From the NCBI GenBank assembly GCA_964522605.1, contig CAZFWV010000040.1:1-32992 (forward strand): 32,992 nt of DNA. Direction: 5' to 3'. Positions 25,374 to 32,992 of this stretch are shown here, piece by piece. Under the pieces are notes generated by a model that saw nothing but the letters and a program-made list of their open reading frames with translations, did no database searches and had not been told where the DNA came from. Within the stretch, counting starts at the first letter, position 1, and every line of letters begins with the position of its first letter. The position numbers were made by a program, and so were the translations under genes. The stretch is from CAVZLD01 sp964522605. Lineage in GTDB: Bacteria; Planctomycetota; Planctomycetia; Pirellulales; Pirellulaceae.

Positions 25374-25805
25374 CTTGGCCTCTTCTCACGAAGACGTCGT
25401 GTTCGCATCCCTCACGCCCAATCCGGCGTTTTCCAGACTGAATCGGATTTCCGGTTTCTGCGGCTTCAGCGAATCCTAGCGATCGCGGTGAGTTTGCCGG
25501 TTTTACGGGTTCGACTAGCGACAGCATGCAAGCAGAGCCAGCCCTGCTGCGCGCTGGTCGTCACGCTCCGAAGATCCTCGCGATGGCAGCAGTCCGTTGC
25601 ATCCCGTGATGAGCGCTGGGACAATGAGCGGTCAAAATGATCAAGCCGAACCCCACTCACCGGTCTTTAGATCACCCGAAAAACGCTTCACGCCGCCCTA
25701 CCCCGAAGAATTCATTCCCGCTTTGAGCGTGACGTTGGTCCCCGTGCGACGGAGCCCGGTTCCGGCCTCGAGGACGCAAGCGTCATCAACCTGGGAGAAC
25801 AAGAA
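25374..25805. other. Divergent intergenic region without recognised gene
   Basis: These 432 bp separate the leftward porin group from the rightward lyase-like gene. No open frame here shows a family motif. Promoters for both directions should lie here, but no strong -10/-35 pair was recognised. A Shine-Dalgarno-like GGAGAA at its right end serves the gene at 25806. Confidence 0.5.
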
Positions 25806-28187
25806 ATGCAGATCAGAACCAAGCTGGTCGTCAGCGGCCTTCTCCTCGGTGCTATCGTCTTGGGGCAACCGTGCTGGACGGCAGAGGAACTGCTGCACAT
25901 CTCCAATCGCGAACCCAAGCCGCGCGAGGTTGGTTATCGTCCCGCGGATGGTTCGACGAGCCGTACGAATCCACCTTCATTGATTTGGCTTCATGAACCG
26001 GCTGCCGATCGATACGAAGTCGAATGGGCTCGGCAACCCGATTTCTCGGATGCGCAAGCCGCGGGCGGTTTTCTCTGGAATACCTATACGCACCACGCTC
26101 CGTTCGAACCCGGCAACTACTACTGGCGGTATCGGTTTCTCACATCGGACGGACGGCGGTCGGATTGGAGTGTCGCGCGACAGGTAACGATTCCGCTCGA
26201 GGCGGTCGAGTTCCCACTTCCGACGCGAGTTCAGCAGCGCGAGCGAGTGCCGTCGGGACATCCGAGACTCTTTCTGCGACCGGAAGATCTGCCGCGACTG
26301 CGGCAGTTGGCGATGGGGGAATTTGCTGCGTCCTTCGAGCGGTTGCGCGCGGAAGCGGACCGGATTCTTCAGCAGGGACCGACTCCGGAACCGACCGAAC
26401 GGGGATCAGCGCGGAACAAGGACGATTTGGAGGCGATCAAATTCTGGTGGCCCAATCGCCAACAGACGCTGCGTGCCTGTGAGGAAGCGGAAACGTTAGC
26501 CTTCGTCTATCTCATGACGCAGGACCCAAAATACGGGCAGGCCGCGCGACGCTGGGTCCTGCACCTGGCCTCGTGGGATCCGGACGGTCCGACCAATTTC
26601 ACACTCAACTGTGAAGCCGCCAAACCGATGCTCCATCGTCCTGCCCGCGCCTACGACTGGGCCTACGACGTGTTCAGTGACGAAGAACGCGAAGCGATTT
26701 GTAAAGTCATGCAGCGTCGGATCCAGGACGCCTGGAACAGCGGGGAAGTCCGGCGGGGTACCGGCCATTTGAACGAACCTTTCAACAGCCATGGCAATCG
26801 CACGTGGCACAAGATTGGAGAATCGGGTATCGCCTTTCTGGGTGAGATTCCGGAGGCCGAAACGTGGCTCGACTATGCGATGAACAAGTTCTTCGCCTGC
26901 TATCCGGTCTGGTCCGACGACGACGGAGGTTGGCACGAAGGAGTCAGCTATTGGTCGGGTTATCTCTCGAAAGCCGTCTGGTGGATGCAAGTCATGCAGT
27001 CCGCCGTGCAGGTGGATGGCCTGAAGAAGCCGTTCTTCGCCCACGTCGGCGATTATCCGCTCTACATTGCGCCACCCGGTTCTCCCAACAGCGGCTTCGG
27101 TGACTTGGCTCATCGCCCTCCTTCCACCAGCGTCGGGGCGTTCATGGAGTATTTCATCCGCATGAAAGGTCAACAGCCCGATGGCCAGCGCGCGGGTTAT
27201 TGGCGCTGGTGGACGGAGCAATGGAAGATGCGTCAGCCCGATGGAATTCTGGGCTTCCTGTACGCCGCAAACCTGCCGCCTTTGCCCCCGGCGAAAGCGC
27301 CCACGGATCTACCACCTTCGAAGGTCTTTCAGGGCATCGGAGTCGCAAGCCTGCACACCACGCTGCTGGACACCGACAACGACGTGCATTTTCTGTTCAA
27401 GTCGAGTCCGTTTGGCACGCAAAGTCACGGACACAATCCGCACAACACGTTTCAATTGAATGCGTATGGAGAGGCTTTGCTGACCACGTGCGTGTATCGC
27501 GACTTGCACGGCAGCCCGTTCCATTATCGGTGGGCGCACAGCACGGTGGCGCACAACGGGGTCCTGGTCGACGGTGTCGGTCAGATTCCGCACACGGCGG
27601 CACCCCACGGACGAATTGTGCACGCCGAGCTTACTCCGGAATGGGATTACGTGGTCGGAGATGCGACAGATGCATACGATGGACGACTCGAACGGTACTT
27701 GCGACACGTCGTTTTCGTGAAACCTACTTCGTCCACTGGACCGTGGATAGCGGTCTTTGACGAGTTACGAGCGAAGCAGCCGGCGACCTTTCAGTTCATG
27801 CTGCACGCCCTGAATCCCTTTGAGGTGGACGAATCGCAGGCGCGCCTGGTCGTACAACAACCTCGAGCGGGCCTGGAGGTTCGGTATGTCTCACCCGAAC
27901 CACTGGCTTTCCGACAATGGGATGGCTACTCGCCACCTCCTCGGCAGGAGTTTCCCAATCAATGGCATGTCGAAGCTTCCACACGTGAATCGCGACAGCA
28001 GTTGGGCGTGTTCACCGTGATCGTGCCCTACCGCTCTGGACAGCAACCAAAATGGTCTGTTGACGCGATCGAGGCCGAATCCGGCGCAGGAATTCGTATG
28101 CTCTGGAACGAAGTTGCGACAACAGTGAGAATTTCAGCCGCAGAAGCCGGCAACAAAGTGCGGGTGCAATTCAATCAGGAGCCGTGA
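25806..28187 (+). CDS. Secreted DUF4962/heparinase II/III-like polysaccharide lyase (putative)
   Basis: This 793-aa exported protein has a signal peptide of about 26 residues (ending PCWTAEE) and an N-terminal beta-sandwich that looks like DUF4962 (SLIWLHEPAADRYEVEWARQ, NYYWRYRFLTSDGRRSDWS). An alpha-toroid domain follows (about residues 150-500: HPRLFLRPEDLPRLR, AYDWAYDVFSDEER, NSHGNRTWHKIGESG, GGWHEGVSYWSGY). A heparinase II/III-like beta domain then has SHGHNPHNTFQLNAYGEALL around residue 540. In characterised relatives the paired Asn/His in the toroid and the His of the SHGH region act in beta-elimination of uronate polysaccharides; equivalents are visible here. The substrate (alginate, heparin-like or algal sulfated glycan) is unknown. 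The ATG has GGAGAA six bases upstream. Confidence 0.82.
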   Translation: MQIRTKLVVSGLLLGAIVLGQPCWTAEELLHISNREPKPREVGYRPADGSTSRTNPPSLIWLHEPAADRYEVEWARQPDFSDAQAAGGFLWNTYTHHAPFEPGNYYWRYRFLTSDGRRSDWSVARQVTIPLEAVEFPLPTRVQQRERVPSGHPRLFLRPEDLPRLRQLAMGEFAASFERLRAEADRILQQGPTPEPTERGSARNKDDLEAIKFWWPNRQQTLRACEEAETLAFVYLMTQDPKYGQAARRWVLHLASWDPDGPTNFTLNCEAAKPMLHRPARAYDWAYDVFSDEEREAICKVMQRRIQDAWNSGEVRRGTGHLNEPFNSHGNRTWHKIGESGIAFLGEIPEAETWLDYAMNKFFACYPVWSDDDGGWHEGVSYWSGYLSKAVWWMQVMQSAVQVDGLKKPFFAHVGDYPLYIAPPGSPNSGFGDLAHRPPSTSVGAFMEYFIRMKGQQPDGQRAGYWRWWTEQWKMRQPDGILGFLYAANLPPLPPAKAPTDLPPSKVFQGIGVASLHTTLLDTDNDVHFLFKSSPFGTQSHGHNPHNTFQLNAYGEALLTTCVYRDLHGSPFHYRWAHSTVAHNGVLVDGVGQIPHTAAPHGRIVHAELTPEWDYVVGDATDAYDGRLERYLRHVVFVKPTSSTGPWIAVFDELRAKQPATFQFMLHALNPFEVDESQARLVVQQPRAGLEVRYVSPEPLAFRQWDGYSPPPRQEFPNQWHVEASTRESRQQLGVFTVIVPYRSGQQPKWSVDAIEAESGAGIRMLWNEVATTVRISAAEAGNKVRVQFNQEP

Positions 28188-28238
28188 GCGATTTTCCGAT
28201 CCGGTCGATCCATGCAATGTACAATAGCGCGCAGGAAC

Positions 28239-28329
28239 GGAAGGGACCACAGATGAAACGGATGATACGGATCACCGCAGATCAGTCCGCGGACATCCGC
28301 CTCATCGGTTCAATCCGTGGTTCCTTTCC
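28239..28329. repeat. Imperfect inverted repeat, copy C of the dispersed palindromic family
   Basis: Left arm 28239-28272 (GGAAGGGACCACAGATGAAA…) and right arm 28295-28329 (…CAATCCGTGGTTCCTTTCC) are imperfect reverse complements. The core holds a further small palindrome, GTCCGCGGAC. Arms and layout match copy A (62-147), about 28 kb away. It lies in the 211-bp gap between the lyase-like gene and the next gene and could be a transcript-end structure. Confidence 0.65.
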
Positions 28330-28398
28330 GGTCGCCACGCTTCCAAATCCGGAACCGCTTCTGGCATCCTGTCTACCAACCGAGTATCTGTTTCCACC

Positions 28399-29598
28399 AT
28401 GATCAACAGCCACTTTCGCTTTCAACGACTGTCCGCAGTCGTATTCATCTTTCTGCTCGTGTCACTTTATGCCACTGTGTTGGCGCAAGCTCCTGATGGA
28501 GCAACCAGCGCAGCCTATTCCGCGCAGCCTGCGCCACGGATCGCGATGCTATGGGCCTCGATTCGGGGGGACAAGTCAATCGAAGCGACGGCCCGACACG
28601 ACCTGGTGATGATGGGCTGGGGCGCGCTGGGCCTGCGGTTCAACCAGAAACCGATCGGTCTGTCTGACGGTTTTACGCCGGAATCGATTGCAGCCGCGAG
28701 GACCAAGGTTCAGCAAATCCGCCGACTCAACCCCGGAGTCATCGTGTTGACCGATCTGCTGTTTTACGAATGGCCCGACGACTGGCTGCCGGAAGACCAC
28801 CCCTGGTGGCTGCGCAAGGACGGGGAGCGTCAGCAGTTCTGGCCGGGGACGCATCGCATGAACTGGTACGATCCTGCGTATCGGGAGCGGGTTGTCCAGC
28901 ACACGGTTTCCCTTAAACAGGCGGGGGTCGACGGCGTGTTTTACGACAACCTGCGTGAGGAGCCTGAGCCGTGGGTCGCCTTCTTACAACAAGTTCGCCA
29001 GCAGGTCGGTGACGATTTCCTGATCCTGGCCAACTGCGGCTATTCCGTCGGCAAACACGATTTCGCTGCCCCGTTTCTCAACGGGTTCATGTACGAATCG
29101 GGCTGGAGCCATGATCGCACGGAATGGGATGAAGTGATTGGCAAGATGCAGCATTCCGAAACCTTGTTGCGAACACCGCGCATCAGCCTGATCGAACGCT
29201 TTGAGGAAACACGGAATCGCGCGGGTTGGCCGGGTGACCCGCAACGTGGCCAAAAACCACCGGCCGACGATGCCAGCCGGCGGTGGTCGCTCTGTTACGC
29301 ACTCATCGTGGGCGACTTCTTCTATCTCTTCTCCGACAACACGAGTCACCGGCACGATTGGTATCCGGAGTACGACCACAAGATCGGTCAGCCGCTTGGT
29401 CCCGGCGAGCGACTGGGTCCTCACGCCTGGCAGCGTCGTTATGACGACGCCCTCGTGGCGATGAATCTGCCCGGTGCCGCGGAGCCGCTTGACCTGGAAT
29501 TGGACCGATCAGCGAAAGATTCCCTCACGGGCGAACAGGGCCGATCATTTCGCATCCCGCCTGGCGATGGGCGGATCTTGGTCTACGCCGATCGGTAA
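28399..29598 (+). CDS. Secreted GHL15-like putative glycoside hydrolase
   Basis: This 399-aa protein has a signal peptide (FIFLLVSLYATVLAQ, cleavage near residue 30) followed by a single TIM-barrel-like domain. Recognisable pieces are RIAMLWASIRGDKSIEATAR, the strand NPGVIVLTDLLFYEW, GVDGVFYDNLREEPEPW (about residues 175-191, with an Asp in a typical catalytic position), DDFLILANCGYS, and GFMYESGWSH (Glu near 230). The layout resembles the putative glycosyl hydrolase family GHL15 (PF14885), for which I know no firm substrate. It follows the lyase-like gene on the same strand but is separated by the palindromic repeat. Alpha-galactosidase-like or GH114-like folds are alternatives. Confidence 0.7.
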   Translation: MINSHFRFQRLSAVVFIFLLVSLYATVLAQAPDGATSAAYSAQPAPRIAMLWASIRGDKSIEATARHDLVMMGWGALGLRFNQKPIGLSDGFTPESIAAARTKVQQIRRLNPGVIVLTDLLFYEWPDDWLPEDHPWWLRKDGERQQFWPGTHRMNWYDPAYRERVVQHTVSLKQAGVDGVFYDNLREEPEPWVAFLQQVRQQVGDDFLILANCGYSVGKHDFAAPFLNGFMYESGWSHDRTEWDEVIGKMQHSETLLRTPRISLIERFEETRNRAGWPGDPQRGQKPPADDASRRWSLCYALIVGDFFYLFSDNTSHRHDWYPEYDHKIGQPLGPGERLGPHAWQRRYDDALVAMNLPGAAEPLDLELDRSAKDSLTGEQGRSFRIPPGDGRILVYADR

Positions 29599-29703
29599 AA
29601 CGCGATCCCCCGTCCAATTTCGGATGTCCGATCGTCGCCGCGTCTTGCTCCCCCTGGATCGAATGCCGTCTGGAACAGTATCTTGGAGGATGGAGGGTCA
29701 ACC

Positions 29704-30630
29704 ATGAATCCAAATTGGCACGGCGTATTCCCCGCAATCACTTCGCAGATGCATCGCGACGGTTCACTGAACCTGGACGGCACGGCCGCCCATACCGAAG
29801 CGCTCATCGAATCCGGTGTGACAGGAATTGTCTACTTGGGCTCGCTGGGTGAAAACCAGTCCCATACGGCGGAAGAAAAACGACTGACGATCCAGGAGAT
29901 GATCCGAGTGATCGGGGGCCGCGTCCCGGTGCTCAGTGGTGTCGCGGAAACCAGTACGGCGGAAGCTTGTCGCTACGTGCGCGACCTGGAAAAACTCCAC
30001 GTCGACGGTTTCATGCTCTTGCCCGCCATGCTGTACAAAGGCGATCCGCGAGAGACCATGCTTCACCTGCGTACTGTCGCCCGGGCGACGGAATTGCCGA
30101 TCATGGTCTACAACAATCCGATCAGCTACGGCAACGACATCTCGCCTCAGATGTTCGCCGAACTGGCGGAAGTGCGGAACTTTGTGGCGATCAAAGAGAG
30201 CTCCGGCGACACGCGACGGATTACGGATCTGCACAACACGGTCGGAAATCGCTACGCCATTTTCACCGGCGTCGACAACCTGGCACTGGAGTCGGCAATC
30301 GTCGGAATCGATGGCTGGGTCGCCGGTAGCGGAATCGCTTTCCCGCGCGAGAACCAATACTTCTGGGAACTGACGCGGGCAGATAAGTGGGACGAAGCGC
30401 GTCAGATCTACCGCTGGTTTACTCCGTTATTGCATCTGGATACGCACACCAAGTTCATTCAGTACATCAAACTGGCGGTTCAGGAATGCGGCCTCGGCGC
30501 CGAATGGACTCGGCCACCCCGGTTGCCTTTGGTCGACACCGAGCGGGACCGCATTTTGCAGGTGATCCATGAGGGGATCGACAACCGGCCGACGATTCCC
30601 GCGAACTGGAAACCGGGAACCTGGCGTTGA
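29704..30630 (+). CDS. DHDPS-family enzyme, probable 1-pyrroline-4-hydroxy-2-carboxylate deaminase
   Basis: This 308-aa class I aldolase-type TIM barrel belongs to the dihydrodipicolinate synthase/N-acetylneuraminate lyase family. The Schiff-base lysine is K164 (VAIKESSGDTRRI), the conserved tyrosine is Y136 (IMVYNNPISYG), and the phosphate/carboxylate loop reads LGSLGENQSHT. The next two genes encode a hydroxyproline-epimerase-like protein and a D-amino-acid dehydrogenase. The best guess is therefore the deaminase that turns 1-pyrroline-4-hydroxy-2-carboxylate into 2-oxoglutarate semialdehyde and ammonia. Sequence alone cannot exclude a sugar-acid aldolase/dehydratase. The ATG at 29704 follows GGAGGG at six bases; the stop overlaps the next start. 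Confidence 0.8.
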   Translation: MNPNWHGVFPAITSQMHRDGSLNLDGTAAHTEALIESGVTGIVYLGSLGENQSHTAEEKRLTIQEMIRVIGGRVPVLSGVAETSTAEACRYVRDLEKLHVDGFMLLPAMLYKGDPRETMLHLRTVARATELPIMVYNNPISYGNDISPQMFAELAEVRNFVAIKESSGDTRRITDLHNTVGNRYAIFTGVDNLALESAIVGIDGWVAGSGIAFPRENQYFWELTRADKWDEARQIYRWFTPLLHLDTHTKFIQYIKLAVQECGLGAEWTRPPRLPLVDTERDRILQVIHEGIDNRPTIPANWKPGTWR

Positions 30631-31568
30631 GCGCGGCAAGGCACAAGATCCGGGTGATTGATTCGCACACCGGTGGTGAGCCAACGCGCGTCGTGATCGA
30701 GGGCGCCCCGGATCTGGGAGCGGGTCCCGTAGTGGATCAGCTGGCACGATTCCGAAGTGATTACTCCCACTTTCGGTCGGCAATCGTGAACGAACCGCGG
30801 GGCTCCGACATGCTGGTCGGCGCGTGGCTCGTACCGCCTGCCGAACCCGAGTCACTCACGGGCGTCATTTTCTTCAACAACGTGGGCTGGCTCGGAATGT
30901 GCGGCCACGGGATGATCGGGGTGATCCAGACGTTGCAACACCTGGGCCGAATTCGCCCGGGCGATTACCTGATCGAAACACCCGTCGGACGCGTTCGCAC
31001 CACGCTACACGCCGATCATTCGGTCGATGTTGCCAACGTGGCCAGCTATCGCCAGCGACGACACGTGACGATTGAGGTTCCAGGAATTGGCCCCATCCAG
31101 GGCGACGTCGCTTGGGGAGGAAACTGGTTCTTTCTGGTGGAGGATCATGACCAGGAATTGTCACGTGAGAATCTCGATCAGCTGCTCGATCGGAGTTGGC
31201 GGATTCGACAGGCGGTCAACGCACAAGGCTTCCCGGAAGTGGATCACGTAGAACTGTTCGGTCCACCGGCCCTCCCCGAACACGATGCGCGCAACTTTGT
31301 GCTGTGTCCGGGACGCGCATTCGATCGTTCCCCATGCGGAACCGGAACCAGCGCCAAGCTCGCCTGCCTCGCGGCCGACGGACTGTTGCTGGAAGGCATG
31401 CCTTGGGTCCAGGAGGGGATCCTCGGCAGCACGTTCACGGCACGATACAGTTGGCTCGATCGCGATGCGGGAACGATTGAGCCAATCATCACAGGCCAAG
31501 CGTTCGTCCACACCGAAGCCACTCTGCTGCTGGATGAGGACGATCCGTTCTGCTGGGGCATCGCCTGA
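30627..31568 (+). CDS. Proline-racemase-family enzyme, probable 4-hydroxyproline 2-epimerase
   Basis: This 313-aa protein of the proline racemase superfamily uses two cysteines as acid/base pair. Both are present: C92 in GMCGHGMIG and C237 in DRSPCGTGTSAK. This excludes the trans-3-hydroxyproline dehydratase subgroup, which has Thr at the second position. The N-terminal IDSHTGGEPTRVV is typical. In the operon context, conversion of trans-4-hydroxy-L-proline to cis-4-hydroxy-D-proline is the most likely reaction. The start is an unusual TTG at 30627 that overlaps the previous stop (TTGA). No better ATG exists near the conserved N-terminus, so translation is probably coupled. Confidence 0.85.
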   Translation: MSAARHKIRVIDSHTGGEPTRVVIEGAPDLGAGPVVDQLARFRSDYSHFRSAIVNEPRGSDMLVGAWLVPPAEPESLTGVIFFNNVGWLGMCGHGMIGVIQTLQHLGRIRPGDYLIETPVGRVRTTLHADHSVDVANVASYRQRRHVTIEVPGIGPIQGDVAWGGNWFFLVEDHDQELSRENLDQLLDRSWRIRQAVNAQGFPEVDHVELFGPPALPEHDARNFVLCPGRAFDRSPCGTGTSAKLACLAADGLLLEGMPWVQEGILGSTFTARYSWLDRDAGTIEPIITGQAFVHTEATLLLDEDDPFCWGIA

Positions 31569-31572
31569 CAAG

Positions 31573-32826
31573 ATGGCCAAGCGTGTGTTGATTGTCGGAG
31601 CGGGTGTTATCGGGCTGTCCACGGCCTACTATTGCGCGCGGCGAGGCGATCGAGTCACCGTCGTGGACCGGCATCCGCCGCGACGTGATGGCTGCTCGTT
31701 CGGCAACGCCGGGATGGTGGTGCCGAGCCACATTGTGCCGCTTGCCGCACCAGGAGTCGTACGACAAGGCCTGAAATGGCTGTGGGATACGGAGAGTCCG
31801 TTTACGATTCGTCCGCGGTGGAGCTGGGAAATGCTCGCCTGGGGCTATCGCTTCTGGCGCAGCGCAGCGCCCGAGCACGTGCGCAGGTCCGCTCCCATCC
31901 TCCGTGATTTGAACCTGGCAAGCCGCCACTGCTTCGCGGAACTTGCTCAGTCGGCCGGCAACGAATTCGGACTCGTCCAAAACGGCCTGCTGATGCTCTG
32001 TCAGTCCCAAAAGGCGCTTGACGAAGAGGCTCATACGGCAACGCTGGCGCGCGAACTGTCGTTGCCGGCCGAAGTGCTCGATCCTGCCCAGGCCGCGGCC
32101 CTCGATCCCGAGATTCGAATGGAGATTCTCGGCGCAGTCTATTTCCCGCTCGACTGCCACCTTTCGCCGGCGCGTTTTATGGATTGGTTGCAGCAACAAT
32201 TGATCGAGATGGGCACGCAGTTCATCTGGAACGCCGAAGCGGAGGGATGGGACGTCACGGGCGATCGACTGCATGCGCTGCAGAGCTCGCAAGGGACTCT
32301 TGCGGCCGATGAATTTGTGCTTTGCGGCGGAGCCTGGTCGGCACGTCTGGGTCAGGGATTGCGACTTCGACTTCCCATGCAGGCCGGCAAGGGATACAGC
32401 TTGACGCTGACACATCCTCGTCAACTGCCACGCATTTGTGCCATCCTGACAGAAGCGCGCGTTGCCGTGACTCCGATCGGATCGTCCTTGCGCGTGGCAG
32501 GGACGATGGAGATTGCCGGTTTGGACAGCCGCATCGATGCGCGCCGCGTGCGTGGCATCATGCGATCCGTCTGTCGATACTACCCGGAATTTCAGCTCGA
32601 CGACTTCGCCCACACGCAGCCCTGGTGCGGACTGCGTCCCTGCTCGCCGGACGGGCTGCCCTACGTGGGCCGCACCCGCCGGTACCGCAACCTTTCCATC
32701 GCAACCGGCCATGCGATGATGGGCTTGAGTCTTGCTCCCGTCACGGGTCAACTGATCTCCGAACTCCTGGCCGGACAATCACCATCGATCGACCTCACCG
32801 CACTCAGCCCCGACCGGTATGCGTGA
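31573..32826 (+). CDS. DadA-like FAD oxidoreductase, probable D-hydroxyproline dehydrogenase
   Basis: This 417-aa flavoprotein of the D-amino-acid dehydrogenase (DAO/DadA) family has the N-terminal FAD-binding motif RVLIVGAGVIGLSTAYYCAR followed by the ribose-binding VVDR. Further DadA-like pieces are CSFGNAGMVVPSHIVPLAAPG, the later FVLCGGAWSARLGQ, QAGKGYSLTL, and the C-terminal FAD loop WCGLRPCSPDGLPYVGR with ATGHAMMGLSLAPVTGQL. It would oxidise cis-4-hydroxy-D-proline made by the preceding epimerase to the 1-pyrroline, feeding electrons to the respiratory chain. The ATG at 31573 lies 4 bp after the epimerase stop with no strong ribosome binding site; the longer frame to 31285 only overlaps the epimerase. 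Substrate is inferred from context. Confidence 0.87.
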   Translation: MAKRVLIVGAGVIGLSTAYYCARRGDRVTVVDRHPPRRDGCSFGNAGMVVPSHIVPLAAPGVVRQGLKWLWDTESPFTIRPRWSWEMLAWGYRFWRSAAPEHVRRSAPILRDLNLASRHCFAELAQSAGNEFGLVQNGLLMLCQSQKALDEEAHTATLARELSLPAEVLDPAQAAALDPEIRMEILGAVYFPLDCHLSPARFMDWLQQQLIEMGTQFIWNAEAEGWDVTGDRLHALQSSQGTLAADEFVLCGGAWSARLGQGLRLRLPMQAGKGYSLTLTHPRQLPRICAILTEARVAVTPIGSSLRVAGTMEIAGLDSRIDARRVRGIMRSVCRYYPEFQLDDFAHTQPWCGLRPCSPDGLPYVGRTRRYRNLSIATGHAMMGLSLAPVTGQLISELLAGQSPSIDLTALSPDRYA

Positions 32827-32992
32827 GCAGCAGCGGCGCACTCTCGAATCGATCAAGGCCCTCCTCGCCATCTCGAATTGCATTTCTCCAGCAATCCTTC
32901 TCCTTCTCCTTCTCTGCGAACCTCTGCGCCTCTGCGGCCTCTGCACTGCTAACGGTGAGTTTCTTGTCGGGGCAAGCGAATTCTATTACGCG
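32827..32992. repeat. Non-coding end with CTCTGCG short-period repeat
   Basis: After the last stop no gene is seen. At 32891-32949 there is a TCCTTCTCCTTCTC pyrimidine tract, followed by four units of the type CTCTGCG spaced 8-10 bases apart. Similar CTCTGCG runs are, from memory, dispersed between genes in many environmental bacterial genomes. Confidence 0.45.

Noticed and set aside
31489..32778. Long minus-strand frame opposite the DadA-like gene
   Set aside because: No motif; it is the antisense shadow of a well-supported FAD oxidoreductase.

Overview
The window reads as a chromosomal scaffold piece of a bacterium, most likely a planctomycete (Planctomycetota, Pirellulales-like). This is inferred from gene content: a secreted ThuA-domain protein, a Cys-rich secreted protein, a porin of the phosphate-selective type, a DUF4962/heparinase-like lyase, a GHL15-type putative glycosidase and many short dispersed intergenic repeats. 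No ribosomal or other phylogenetic marker is present. A 100-base run of N at 19441-19540 shows that this is a scaffold.

Region 1 (about 0.3-17.5 kb, all on the minus strand, so read right to left) is a hydrogen/pyruvate metabolism island. In transcription order it holds: pyruvate:ferredoxin oxidoreductase (nifJ); a dihydroorotate-dehydrogenase-like flavoprotein whose start overlaps the nifJ stop; a divergent hydrogenase maturation protease; a stand-alone cyclic-nucleotide-binding-domain protein; a four-subunit group 3b-type NAD(P)-linked [NiFe] hydrogenase in the order beta-gamma-delta-alpha; hypA; a complete group 3d-type bidirectional hydrogenase hoxEFUYH; and its protease hoxW. Downstream are a ThuA-domain protein and a small membrane protein. 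So two different soluble cofactor-linked [NiFe] hydrogenases, each with its own processing protease, sit beside a PFOR. The layout suggests disposal of fermentative electrons as H2, or use of H2 to reduce NAD(P). The other hyp maturation genes (hypBCDEF) are not in the window. Both hydrogenase operons carry the same palindrome core, YGACA-N6-TGTCA, in front of their first gene.

Region 2 (17.5-19.8 kb) has a 550-bp divergent intergenic region, a membrane-anchored ApbE flavin transferase, and a repeat-rich non-coding stretch. That stretch has a 44-bp inverted repeat, a direct repeat and the N gap, which is flanked by two identical 55-bp sequences.

Region 3 (19.8-25.4 kb) holds a glycine-zipper secreted protein, an EamA/DMT transporter, a ferritin with intact ferroxidase ligands, and a minus-strand group of envelope proteins (porin, Cys-rich secreted protein, coiled-coil secreted protein).

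Region 4 (25.8-32.8 kb, plus strand) starts with two secreted carbohydrate-active proteins, a lyase-like and a GHL15-like protein. A tight three-gene set follows: a DHDPS-family deaminase/aldolase, a proline-racemase-family epimerase with both catalytic cysteines, and a DadA-like FAD oxidoreductase. Together these match the trans-4-hydroxy-L-proline to 2-oxoglutarate-semialdehyde route. The last enzyme (semialdehyde dehydrogenase) is not seen before the window ends.

No rRNA, tRNA, CRISPR array or intact insertion sequence was recognised.
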